Below, one piece after another: positions 10,443-22,300 of a stretch of 64,000 nucleotides of DNA. The notes under the pieces were generated by a model, which saw only the letters and a list, made by a program, of their open reading frames with translations, ran no database searches and was not told the origin of the DNA. The stretch comes from Rhyacophila brunnea (lineage: Eukaryota > Arthropoda > Insecta > Trichoptera > Rhyacophilidae), in NCBI GenBank assembly GCA_022495005.1, contig JAGYXB010001964.1, positions 682,001-746,000 of the forward strand, read 5' to 3'. The position numbers and the translations under genes were made by a program. Position 1 is the first letter of the stretch. Each line of letters begins with the position of its first letter.

Positions 10443-12010
10443 TTGCTTCTAGGTTCAACCACGTACTCCAATAACTTGTATGTTGAGGATTCAGATGACA
10501 GCATAAAAGATCCTGATTTTAATATTCAAGAATTATTACCATCTGATGATAGTGACATTGAAGAACCACGCCCATCGTGCTCAAATAATGCTTCCACGAT
10601 TACACATCACAACGATGTTTTAACCTGTAACCCTCATTCTCGATTCAGAAGAAATAATCACCAAAAACGTAACTTAAAGGATGATACAAAAGCCTTCAGA
10701 AATGATAAAGTTGCACGAAATACTGGCAACAGTTACACAACAAGTATAATGGAAGTTATGAATACGAAAAAAAGTCGTATCAGACAAAGCGAACCAGGAA
10801 AACAACATTTTCGCCAAGTAACAGTTCAATATTACTTGACTGTTGAACTGTTACGGAAACCAATTTGTTAAGGTTGTACACAAAAAACATTAGGTGACAG
10901 TCACAATTTTTTTGAACATGTTTTGAAAAAAAAACGTGCGACTACTTCCGGTATACTTATTCAAGAAGATGTTAGAGGAAAAAATATCCCTAAAAATAAA
11001 CAGCCAAGAAGATAGCCAAATAGCAAAGACACAATATATACTCTCAATCCGATCATAATATGAGAGTCATTACTCTAGAAGGGACTCTCTGTGTCAGAAA
11101 ATACTTACCGCCACATTTGACAATAACTGAGATGTACTCTCAATATTTGAAGAGTATAAGCTCTAATCCCATCAGTATTCGTTTATATGTAGAAATATTC
11201 CATGGCATGAACTTAACATTCAAACGGCCAAATAAGGATACTTGCCAAAAATGCGCTAAACTTAATATACAAATTAAGAATTCCACCGACGATGAGGAAA
11301 GAAATAAAAATCGTGAAAGAGCATCATGACGAAGCTGACTTTGCATATTCAGCTAAGAGTTGTGATAAAGAGTACAGCTTGCAAGATCCCTCTTGTCAAA
11401 TTGTAACATTTGACGTGCAGCAATGTCTGCCCAACCAGTTGTTGAAAGCTCCCTGGCCTTTTACAAACGACAGCTATGGACGTTAAATTTGACAGTGCAT
11501 GATTGTGATAATAACCAGGGATATTGCTATGTATGGCATGAGGCTCTTGCTAATAGAGAAGCTAACGAGCTAACGATATCGCTTCATGCCTGTTCAAATA
11601 CTTAATCGAGGGGCTACATGATAATATTATTAAGCATGATAGCAGTGAAACATTCAGAGACTTAAAACAAAATTGATCACAAATTTTTAGTCCCTCGCCA
11701 CACACATAATATGGAGTGCGATAGTGACCATCGCATAACTGAGAAGAAGAAAAAGACATTTGGTGGAATGATCAAACATCCTCAAGATTGGGCCAAATTA
11801 ATGTGCGAGGCTGCAAAGAAAAATCCTTTTAAAGTCACTGAAATGACACGTGCCGATTTTTTTAACTACTCGGATCGATTAAAAGGACCATTGCAACTAA
11901 GAAAAATAGATACAGATGGGAATAAGTTTGTTTGGAGAGATGTTAAGTGGCTTCAATTCAACAAACATGAACCGGGAATAGTGAAATTTAAAAGAACTCT
12001 CGAAGTTTAA
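10443..12010 (+). pseudogene. Transposase-derived gene relic (same family as 1-350 and 45069-48355)
   Basis: A series of plus-strand frames in the order of one protein. 10443-10871 has an acidic/Ser-rich N-terminus (PDFNIQELLPSDDSDIEEP), followed by a bridge to about 10990. 11060-11330 contains KRPNKDTCQKCAKLNIQIKN. 11423-11605 contains [17 protein letters not shown] and [17 protein letters not shown], the start of the RNase-H-like core. 11711-12010 contains MECDSDHRI and FVWRDVKWLQF. The GQNRN-type motif expected between the last two blocks is deleted. A splice-acceptor-like CTTGCTTCTAG precedes 10453. Several frameshifts and a core deletion make it non-functional. I believe the family is the one named DUF7869. 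Confidence 0.65.
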
Positions 12011-12640
12011 TGATATCAATGAAACTTTATAATATTCACGTTTGTGTGGCTTTTCACTACTTAAATAACATTAAAGTTTTAAAACAAAAGTTATAAAAAT
12101 GCTTATTTTAAATTTATATATTTTTTTCCATAAACCAATAAGATTGATGTATAAAATATGTGTTTTATTGCTAATATTAGTCAGATTTACTATGGAAAAA
12201 TAATAATATTACTTTGTGTGTAGTAAGGTAGGTCAATCAATTTTTGTGCAAATCCAGATAAGTCAATTCCCTTTTTTTAAAACCAATTAAGTTGTAATGA
12301 AACAAAATAGTTAGAATACTTCTAGGACATATAATTGAAAGCCAATTACGTGTACTTTGATTTGTTACTCATAAAAAAACATAAATATAATTAGGGGAAT
12401 GATGTGGGGAATTTTTTGAACTTTGTTTTTGCTATATCTCAAAATGACAATTTGCGACTTATCTGATGTCACATCCCGACCCACGAATTAATAGCGTTCG
12501 GTAACAGAGTTTCTGTTGGTCGTATTACTAGTATTTTTTGCCCACGAGCAGTCATTAGCAAACTATTTTTAACGTTAGGTATTATGTTAACAATACCTAC
12601 ATTACGCCGCGATACTAATTTATTTCGATGTTTAGTACAG
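12011..12640. other. No gene recognised
   Basis: AT-rich sequence downstream of the transposase relic. A short inverted pair, CAGATAAGTC near 12256 and GACTTATCTG near 12466, may be the eroded end of the element that carried the relic; nothing else is supported. Confidence 0.3.
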
Positions 12641-12845
12641 TTAAGTTTTAAGGTACGATACTATCTAATGGAAATGTGTTCGCACCGTGACACAAGTAGC
12701 AGGGAACATATTTTTGTAATCAAAAATACGACTTCTATAAACGTCGTGTCATATTCTGTTCCACAGTACAGGGTGTCTATAAACGTCCTGTCATATCACA
12801 TCTCACAAAATACGACATCTGTAGACGTCGTGTCCGCGAATGTAT
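12641..12845 (+). mobile_element. MITE family M1, copy 2 (5' end missing)
   Basis: Collinear with 8090-8262 (CTAATGGAAATGTGTTCGCA onwards) and continuing further to the family right end, GTCGTGTCCGCGAATGT, at 12826-12842. It contains tandem palindromic ACGTC-TATAAACGTC units. No TTAA is left at the ends. Confidence 0.7.
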
Positions 12846-12861
12846 GTGTATTTAGTAGACT

Positions 12862-12935
12862 CAGAGCATAGACCTAATAGGTTGAGCAAGTGGCAAACAT
12901 CATTTTCTAGTAAAAAAATCTGTCAAGAAACTTCA
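12862..12935 (+). mobile_element. SINE family 2 body fragment
   Basis: CCTAATAGGTTGAGCAAGTG and the following bases match the body of the full SINE at 29340-29590 and the fragments at 42604 and 55815. Confidence 0.6.
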
Positions 12936-13472
12936 TGAGGCGGCTCAGATCCCACATTAGATTGTAGAGCCAATTAAAAAAAAATAAACTAACACAGAGA
13001 GCCTCGTATACTTTCTCCACGGAGGATGTTATAATGTATAATTAGTTACAATGTTTTTCGACAGGAATTTCAATATTTCAACTAAAAATAAATGAAACAA
13101 ATTTATACATGTTTATGATACTTATTTTTATTGTAAAATAGAAAAATTCTTACAGTAAAGCAGAATTATTAGACATTAATTTATGCTACAAGTGAACCTT
13201 GAAACAAAGAGTCTTTGGTTGACAGAACTATAAGAAAATAAAATAAAATAAAATAGAGGTAAGTAAATTTCAGTAGGTAATGAAGAATTCATTGATGATT
13301 CATATTGCGGGCATTCTGACAACATAACTAAATCTAAACAAAGCATTAATTGTACATGAAGCTAAAAGATTCACCGATTCTCAATTCGATTAAGTTTATG
13401 TGATAATCATAATTTAAAGTTTAAAACATATTATTTTCGATCAACCATTTTAACTATTTAAAATGCATAATA

Positions 13473-14773
13473 CGAGGGTGGGTCAATAAGTCCTTAGAAA
13501 AGCCGACAGGTGGCGCGACTAGTACTGTAAGCGGTTTGTTTTCATGCAGCGGCACTACCGATTCAGTATGCTGCGAAGTTTCAATCAGATTGGTCGGGTT
13601 GTTGTGTGTTTCTCGTACATTTAAAAAAAAAATTTGCTTGTGGAAAATGGAAAAATGGAAAATGGAGAAAATTGAGTTTAGAGCCGTTATTAAACATTTT
13701 AATATAAAAGGGTTAACAGCAAAGGAAATAAAAAATGAGTTGGATTTAGTTCACGGCATATCTGCTCCTTCACTTGCAACTATTTATAACTGGTTAAATG
13801 AATTTAAACGTGGTCGTACATCAACAAAGGATGAACCACGCTCAGGACGTCCTGTAGAGGTGACTACACCAGAAATGATCAATAAAATCCACGATATGGT
13901 GTTAAGTGACCGAAGATTAAAGTTGAGTGAGATAATTGAGGTTACAGGGATCTCAAAAGGTAGCGTCATTTCTATTTTACATGACAAATTGGGCATGAAA
14001 AAAGTTTCTGCAAGATGGGTGCCGCGTTTGCTCACAGTCGACAATAAACGCAATAGGGTGGTGGCCTCTAAAGCCCTGTTGTCGCTCATGCAACGCAATC
14101 CGGATGAATTTTTTCATCGCTTTGTGACTGTAGATGAAACATGGATACACCACTATACTCCCGAGACGAAAGAACAGTCAAAGCAGTGGATTGCGAAGGC
14201 AAACCATGTCCAAAGAAGGCGAAAACCGTAAAATCAGCTGGTAAGGTTATGGCTACTGTATTTTGGGATGCACGTGAAATTATTTTCGTTGACTATTTGG
14301 AAAAAGGAAAACAATAACAGGGGATTATTATGCATCTTTATTGGACCAGCTAAAAAACAAAATTGAAGAAAAACGGCCTCATTTAAACAGGAAAAAAATC
14401 CTCTTTCATCAGGACAATGCCCGTGTTCACACATGTTTACGATCAATGGCTAACATTGAAGAATTGAAGTTCGAATTGGTCGACCACCCACCGTATTCGC
14501 CAGATTTAGCCCCCAGTGACTTTTTCCTTTTCCCAAACTTAAAAAAATGGCTAAGTGGACAACGTTTTTTTTCAAATGAAGAAGTCATCGATCGGACAAA
14601 TGCTTATTTTGAGGACCTTCCGAAAACTTATTTTTCTGACGGTTTAAAAAAATTGAGAAACGTCTAACCAAGTGTATTGAGCTCCAAGGAGATTATGTTG
14701 AGAAATAAAAAAAAAATACAAAAATAAAAACTGTTTTAATGCTTTTTTCTAAGGAATTATTGACCCACCCTCG
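13473..14773 (+). mobile_element. mariner-family DNA transposon, inactive
   Basis: Flanked by TA (13471-13472 and 14774-14775), with inverted ends of about 29-31 bp starting CGAGGGTGGGTCAATAA and one mismatch. The 1.3 kb length is normal for mariner. It encodes one transposase, now frameshifted. Confidence 0.95.
13647..14667 (+). pseudogene. mariner transposase, two frameshifts
   Basis: Cut-and-paste transposase. The N-terminal half (13647-14200) holds the paired helix-turn-helix DNA-binding region (TAKEIKNELDLVHG, then FKRGRTSTKDEPRSGRP). The catalytic core follows: TVDETWIHHYTP (first Asp), HQDNARVH (second Asp) and YSPDLAPSDFFLF (third Asp). The second and third Asp are 34 residues apart, giving the D,D34D signature of mariner. 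One frame change lies near 14200 (just before the CPKKAKTV block) and a second near 14310, so no full protein can be made. The start at 13647 is the first Met that keeps the usual length; an upstream open stretch from 13536 is probably not coding. Confidence 0.92.
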
Positions 14774-14918
14774 TACATACGAAAAAATAATGCAGATGGC
14801 CAAATTTAAATGTTCCAATAATTGCAATCAACATGTGACATTGATTGACTATCTATCCAAGTAAAATATTGATTTTGACAAAAACGTCAGATGAGACATA
14901 TCGTCAGAATGCCCGCAA

Positions 14919-16189
14919 ATCATGTAGTACCTAATGCTAAATAAAAGAGATAAAAGACAGAAATAAGAGAAATAAATGCATGCATCTGGTACTGAAATAT
15001 GTTAGATATAGGATATTAATAACAACTAAATTGGTTTGAAAGTATAATAGACCGTTTACATGTGCATGGATTTAATGCTAACAGTACTGCACTGTGCAAC
15101 ACTTGAAAAATGAGATTGCAGCGACAATTAGTATTTTTGTGTGTAAACAGTTATTATCGCGATAGTTTAATTTACACGCTGTTTCTGGCAGTATATCCAT
15201 GCATGTGTATAGGCACCATTACGCCGTATTCAACCAAATTTTTTCTAAAGATTATCTTCTAAATCAGAAATGTCTTTTTTTAAGAATTCATGTATTACAA
15301 TGCGATCTCCTCACTTTACAGCAAATAATATGTATGATAAATTTGAAATTAACTAGGAAAATCAATTATTTTTATACAGTGGCTATATGTTTATTGGTAA
15401 CACTGTTTTGACTTATTTAATATTAATTCATCCTTTGCCATATTAAAATATAAACAAAATCTTTTATTCATTACAGTTAACTGAAAAAACGGTCAAAAGG
15501 AAATATTTACTGAATTTATGAATATTCAGACCATTCTGGCAATATTTACATTACCAAGAACTTAACGAGAGCCAGAACTAATCATTTATTTGACATGAAA
15601 CTGATAAATTACCCATTTAAAATGTTGATATGCTGGTTGTCAATTTTTGCTGTGTTGTGATTAGAAAAAAATATTTTCCCTATCACGGAAAATAAACTTC
15701 ACATTTTTTAAGAACATACAATCAATGATTGCGATAAATGTCTGACATTAATTAAATGTAAATTTTGACATGAATGACAAATATGACAATATTGACAGAA
15801 TGCTTTTATAAATTATGAAATTGAAAATTAGCTTATTAAGGCTAATGATTAAATTAGCTGCAGGTCATTTCACAATACACGTTTGTAGCAAACTTAAAAC
15901 ATGTGCTCTGGGATTTATTTGCCACGGCACTGGGATAATTTTTTTTTTTTTCTATGGTTATTAATTTCACCATACCAAAAACATTCTGAAATCATCAAGT
16001 ATGTGTTGTTATACAAAACATATTTTTATACCCTCCATTGTAGTAGTTAAATTTCTTGGCTAACTCTAACAATGCATGTATAATGGAAACATTATTTTTC
16101 ATAGTTGGAAGCATTGATGACGAGATGGCGTCTCATTCACATCACACAATGCACAGTTATGCTATACACTAGTTGGTTTTTTAAAATAT
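14919..16189. other. No gene recognised
   Basis: AT-rich intergenic DNA. 15945-16010 (CTATGGTTATTAATTTCACC) resembles segments near 25330 and 28575, so it is a low-level dispersed repeat. An imperfect inverted pair at about 15057 and 15193 is too weak to call. Confidence 0.35.
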
Positions 16190-19034
16190 GGGCATTTTCG
16201 CCAAAGTTTGTACATGTTTGAAATTTGGGTAATATTATTTTTTCACTCAAATTAACCATTTTTATATAGCTAGCAGATTCCTTGTTCTATTGCTGAATTG
16301 GTGATAGCAATTTTTCAGCAAAATATTGATTAATACAATATTTATATCATTTTTATTATGAAATTGGGCATAATAAGTTTCCGTTCCGTGACTACGAAAC
16401 TTAGCTTTTTAAACATGAATGAAACACTTTTTATCACTTAAAAGAGCTCTATTAGATTAAAAAAACCATACACTTCAAAATAAAACTACAAATAGTCAAA
16501 AAATATTATTGAATTTTAATTCTTGGGCACATTTCGTTCCCCTCCGTTACTCTATGTCTATAATGGCAGAGCATTTTTCCTTTAGTATTTGAAAAAACCA
16601 ATCAATGTTCGTTCTGCTATTTTTTAAAGACAATAATCACTTTTACTAAATTTTATTGGAAAAATAAATAAGTTTCGTTATTTAATAATCAAATGAAAAA
16701 TAGTTAACGTTCAACTTTTTTGGGGACATTTTCGGAATGGAACGAAATGGTAACGGAGGGTAATTTGTAAAGCTTAAGTTACATGTTACCATAAAAACAA
16801 ATTTTTGTTTTATGAAATTTATTTGAATTTTTTGATAGACAGATAAATATTCAACGTGCATCAAAATAACAAAACAAATCAAACTTAATCACTAAAATAG
16901 ACATATTTTATAATAAATTTCACAATACTTGTAAAATAAGGTAGGTAATAATTTTGACACACTATACATTACCATAACTTTATTTGGCATTTATATTATT
17001 TGTAACTCAGATAAAAAAATATTTTTAAGCAAATTAACAATATATGAAAAAAAAAATCAGCAAGGGATTCAGACGCGAGTTCCTAGCGCGGCACGGAGTA
17101 TATAACTTTTACGAAAATAATTATAGTCAAACTCGGTCATTACGATCTCTGACATAGCGAGATCTCGGATGTAATAACGAAACATTTATTGACAATTGGT
17201 TTATGATTTTCGCCATACATTTAATTCTTTCACTGTTATAACGAGCAACTTATCGGATATACCGAGCTAAAATACTGTTAATGTGTCGACCGTTTTAAAA
17301 CATTTTGACCCTAAGCAATAAAATCCGATTGGACAGGATGCCGCCGGGGTCGGATTACGTTTATGACACTAGTAAAGTGTCTAAGTACCTACCTTATTGG
17401 TGTTTCACCGACAATAATAAAAAAGTATCCACGCATATGGTTGAAAAATCCAAGGTTTGTGAAGTCCTTAGGTACCTACCAGCGTTAATTACAATAAACA
17501 ACTTCTTTTGTAGTTTATGAATGCCATGCTCGTTTCGGGGATTTTTACGATGGTTTCCAAATTTTTTATTTTCGGCTTTTTGTGTAATGTGACATGCTCA
17601 TTTAAAAATACCTATTCTCTGATATAACGAGTAACGCTTATAACAAGCAAATTCAGTCGGTCCCATCTTCCTCGTAATAACCAAGTTCGACTTTATGTTG
17701 TCTTGAAATTTAATTGTATTCATCAACATAAAATGTAGCTATACAGGTTGATTGTAATCAAGACGTACTTTTCTGACATTTCGTGAATACCTACAGTTCT
17801 AGGTATTAAATCTAATCGAGTACACATTTCTGTTAAACGTGACAAAAAAATACTTTTTCATACATTTTATAAATTTCTATGCCTAAAATGTATGGAGAAG
17901 TTTTAAAATTTTGGTGGCGTATAACAGAAAGAGTATGACAGAGCCAGTGCCTGTCTCGCAATTATTTCAGTCTGGTGTTTTTTCTTTTCCTTCTGTTGTT
18001 TTTTTTATCTCCATACTTTTATGTGCGCTATTTTTGCGTATTCAGACATATCACATACTTTTTTAATCTTTATTATATTATTATATTATAGTCAGGTTAT
18101 TTTTTATATTTTTTAATGAAAATATTTTTGTTTTTCATACGAACAGACAAAATAATTTTTTTTATAATCTATGAAGAACTAAACACACACTGTAAACCCA
18201 ACTTTATGCATGCCATTTCGTTACTTTTATATTCCACATATACGTTACCACCAATATAGTTTCGGAGTGGAAGTAACGGATTCTGTTTCAGAAGTGTTTG
18301 AAGCCAAAATTTAGCTTAGTTTTATTGTTAAACCTGCGATATGTTTTATTATATCTGTAGTATGAAAGATAAGCTCCATATGTGTAGTATGTGAAATAGA
18401 AATATGTGTTTTCTTACCTTATAAATCGTGGTAACAGTAGTGGAACTTCTAAAATGACCAACCCAGAAAGCAACCTGTTCCGATAGCGATACCGACACAC
18501 ACCAACAATTTAAAGTGTACAAGGCGATCAGTGTTATACAAAAATGTTGCTACATTAAAAAAAAACATATTTATAGTGAAAATTTTTCGCCTTCATGCTA
18601 AAATCGTGGTAACGGAATGGGGAGTTCCACTTTTTCAAATATCCTGGGACACACTTTAAACGTGATTTTTTTTCAATATTGGTACAAATTTACGAAAAAA
18701 CTATATATTTTCCAAAAATATATAATGTAAGCTGTTGAAAACACTACGAATTTAATTTTACACACTCAAAATTAATGACGAAATCAGACTTTGTTTATTT
18801 GAATTTATGGGTGGGACATGGTAAAAACGCACTACCTTTCGATCTAAATAATCAATTAAAAATATATACAGGTCAGATAGTTGTATTTAACTGATTGAAT
18901 AGAGTAAATTAATAAATTTGCATGTTAAAAGTACATAACTTTCCAACATTTTATAATATAATAACTATGAAAAAATCAATCAAAGTCATGGGACATGCCA
19001 AAAACGCAATGTACAAACTTTGGCGAAAATGCCC
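16190..19034. mobile_element. TIR DNA transposon E, 2.8 kb, non-coding
   Basis: GGGCATTTTCGCCAAAGTTT plus six more bases at 16190-16215 recurs inverted at 19009-19034, flanked by ATAT on both sides (16186-16189, 19035-19038; a TA duplication is equally possible). The interior is peppered on both strands with GGTAACGGA / CGTGGTAACGGAATGG-like motifs (about 16537, 16750, 18240, 18270, 18430, 18607), a typical sign of subterminal transposase-binding repeats. I recognise no coding domain. A pogo-like MITE sits at 17124-17693. Confidence 0.7.
17124..17693. mobile_element. pogo/Tigger-like MITE, copy 1
   Basis: AGTCAAACTCGGTCATTACG at the left and AAGTTCGACTT with a preceding CGTAATAACC at the right form inverted ends, flanked by TA. 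The CTCGGTTATTAC type of end is characteristic of pogo/Tigger elements. It shares more than 300 bp with the shorter copy at 62577-62944, including GGACAGGATGCCGCCGGGG. Confidence 0.75.
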
Positions 19035-19139
19035 ATATACATGTTCACTTAGGTGTTGCCATAATATGTTGGTTATAGTACAAAGTAAAACTACATAATA
19101 GTACACAGATATTTTGATGTATCGATATGTATCATATAA

Positions 19140-19255
19140 ATCGTATCATTTTGGAGAAATTGGCGTAAAATTACAGTATAATTAACTTTCATACTATTTC
19201 AGCACGATGAAAATTATAGTATAATACTCTAATTATAATATGATTGGCAACACAG
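19140..19255 (-). mobile_element. hAT family C solo end
   Basis: The reverse strand reads CTGTGTTGCCAATCATATTA followed by repeated ACTATAATT-type motifs, like the ends of the full hAT at 48810-50169. The other end is not seen nearby. Confidence 0.5.
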
Positions 19256-19350
19256 GTTCATTCATTCTGTTAATTTAAATAACCGCATTGTTTACACACA
19301 TATATTTATAAAATATCAAAATGGATAAATAAAAGCTGGCGGTGGCATGT

Positions 19351-22300
19351 TTAAATAGTTAAAGTATCGAGGTGTTCATCAAGGTGCTCCAGGGCTTTTT
19401 TATTTCTGTAAATTTGCAGACTTGCAGTGACCTTTTTCTTCAGGAGACTCGGGTGGGCTTCGCTGACTTTCTTTAGCGCATCTAAAATCATTAACATAAG
19501 AATATTACGGCACATAATATAACGTGGAACAACAAGTGTCTATAGATGGATGTATATTTGATGAAATTGTTCGCAGAGTAAAGCTAGGCTGGAGTGCTTT
19601 TGGTCGCCTGAATAATGTCTTTAAAAGTGACCTCCCACTGTGCCTAAAGCGCAGTATTCAACCAGTGTGTGCTTCCCGTAATCACATATGCGTGTGAAAC
19701 ATGGACCCTAAGTAAAAGAGAGATCCAGAAACTTAGAGTAGCACAACGTGGTATGGAGAGGTGCATGCTGGGCATAACGCAAAAGGACAAAAAGAGGAAT
19801 GAGTGGATAAGGGAAGAGACAAGGGTTTGCGATGTAATAGTTTGCTAAAAACCTCAAATGGAAATGGGCTGGACACTCGTAGAAGGGACAATTGTTGGAC
19901 AAATTTAGTCATCCGGTGGTATCCAAGAAGTACAAAACGTCCGCAAGATAGACCTAGAGGCCGCTAGATCGATGAAATGATAAAGTTCTGCGGAAGTACG
20001 TGGCAACGCAACGCACAGGACCGAGAGAAGTGAAATCAGCTTGGAGAGGCCTTCATCCAGCAGTGGATAGATTCAGGCTGATGATGATGATGATGCAACG
20101 TGGGAGTTATGTCAATAATGAAATAAGAGGTTTCTTTAAGCTTACAAATCGTCACTTCAATACTACAACTAGATAACTTAATTTTCACTGTTTTTGAGAT
20201 AGCTATTGAATATGATTCTACATTTTTTCCTTCTCTACAAAATGATAAACCTAGGTAAGTCAGAAGTTAATGGGAACTGTATTCATTTTGTGTTTGAAAA
20301 TATTAGATAACTTTAAAACCATAGATGCATTAAATAAATAAATAAAATAATATAAGTATTTACAATATTTTTTCATACAAGTGAACATTATTTAATTGTT
20401 CTCAATTAGACAAGCACAATTTTCCGTTTTTATTTTAAATAATAATTATAGCCTAGATTTATGTTAATCAAGTAAAGTTTAAATTTCATTTTCCCAACAA
20501 TGACCAAATCAGAGTTATCTAGTTGTAGTATTGAGGTGACGAAATGTATTTTAATTATCGTCTTTCATATGAAGCTTTTGGGTTCCCCGAAACTTTAAAA
20601 CTGAAAAGGGTTGGGAATCACTGACTTGGACCAATGACAGATGTCAAAGAGGTTTTTTGACTCGGTTTGAGTTGACCTCATGAATTTCAGCCAAGATACT
20701 AAACAACCAGAGAGCTGCTATTTTCTTTTCATCAAATCTTTCATTTCAACATATTGATGTTACAAATTTATGTTCAAAACATGGCTATCGTTTTTAATAA
20801 CAAATTATAATATTAAATAATAGAATGATATAAAAATACAGCAGTGAGAACACTGACAAAGGTAAAGAGTCTGGCTACATGTAAATTGTACGTATTACAT
20901 TTCACCGTAGCACAGTTCGCCGTGAGCTTTCTTATCGGAAAGAGATGACCATATACTATACGGTCAATTCTATAGCACGAAGATGAAAAATTACGCATTG
21001 TTTGTGGAGCATTGTAGACAATAATGTTCCAATTTTATTAGATTCAATATTAACATTAATTTAATATTGATTGGTTTCAAATATCTGATAATTACGCTAT
21101 CATTATTGTTATCAGATATCAAATTTGATATGTTCGATTTGATATTTTGTATTTCTAATTTAATTACATACCTATTTTCTACTGTCTTTCCCTTGTACTT
21201 CGGTAGTTTTTATTACGTATTTTGTAAGTGTTTTAGGTACAAGTCGGTTTACAGGAAGCCAGGCGGGAAGTACGCAAATTTTCATAGCCGATTTCGGCAA
21301 AATTCATGATTTCAAGAATGAAAACCTAACCTAACCTAACAAATAATCCAGTATATCGGATATTTTCAAAATTTATTTGCTGCTGGCTTCCTGTAAACCG
21401 ACAAGAACCATGTTTTATTTAGACATTTTTAGACACAGTAAGTACTATACAACCCAAAGAGGTTGTACGATCTTTAATATACGACCACATATTTCCGATA
21501 CAAGATTTCATGGTGAAGTGTGATATGGCAAACTGCATACGTACAAATTTCCAGACACGAAAGAGTCTAACAAGTGAGTTAAAAAGACCTTATTTTAATA
21601 AATTATAAGACAATATAGATAAACAACGTCACAGGATTTTCGGTATTTTTTGACACCTTTGAGAGTTTGTTGTTTCTTTTCAGTATTTAAATTTTGGTTT
21701 TAAAAAGAATTTCGAAATTGAAAAAATGAAGAGAGACTTGACACAAAATCGACATCGACTCGTGGTATTTACGAGGTTTGCAATTTTTCTGTTGTTTGTT
21801 TGTACGTGGTTTGCAAGTTTAAACAGAAGGTTAAAACAGTGGTTAAAGTGTTACGACATTTTCATGAATAGCATTCAAGAATCTTACACATAGGTCGATA
21901 TTTGATAACAAAAAAATTATTACAATTGACAATTATTAATAAAGTGATTAACGCACCGAGAATTTCCGCCTGGTAGTTCTCCTCTGGGGCGTCCAAGTGA
22001 ATGAGCATCGCGCTGAACAGAGCGTCAAGGTGCGCGGCGAACGTCACAATATCGTAGGGGATCGGCCTCGCCAGGAATAGAACGCACAACGTGTAAACGG
22101 CAGCTGAGCGGACTTTGGCCATACTGTCGTCCAAGCGTTTCAACACAACTGGAACAGAAAGATAATAAACAATATTTGGCATATGTAATGTCGAAAAACC
22201 TCCTATTATGTTATGAGATATAAATTTAGGAGATACAATTATTAATTATTGAATAAATTGAAATACAGATTTAAGTTGTTTCATTTAGAAATAGTGAAAC

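Larger units (their letters stand above)
13305..14918. mobile_element. MITE with 16-bp inverted ends, split by a mariner
   Basis: TTGCGGGCATTCTGAC at 13305-13320 is repeated exactly inverted at 14903-14918. Removing the 1.3 kb mariner leaves about 310 bp of AT-rich non-coding sequence, a MITE-like size. No clear target duplication was found, so the superfamily is open. Confidence 0.6.

Noticed and set aside
13536..13646. Upstream extension of the mariner transposase from 13536
   Set aside because: Mariner transposases start close to the later Met; the extra residues are Cys-rich, of odd composition and cover the element's 5' UTR.
15057..15206. Imperfect inverted pair ACATGTGCATGGAT / ATCCATGCATGTGT
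   Set aside because: Match limited to about 14 bases with two mismatches and no flanking duplication; could be chance.
21325..21345. CCTAA repeats as an interstitial telomere
   Set aside because: Only three units, confined to the loop of a MITE that occurs elsewhere with degenerate versions.
21862..21956. Read-through extension after DNAAF5 exon 12
   Set aside because: It runs into low-complexity AT-rich sequence. A GT donor at 21956 and an in-phase final exon at 19481-19351 complete the protein properly.
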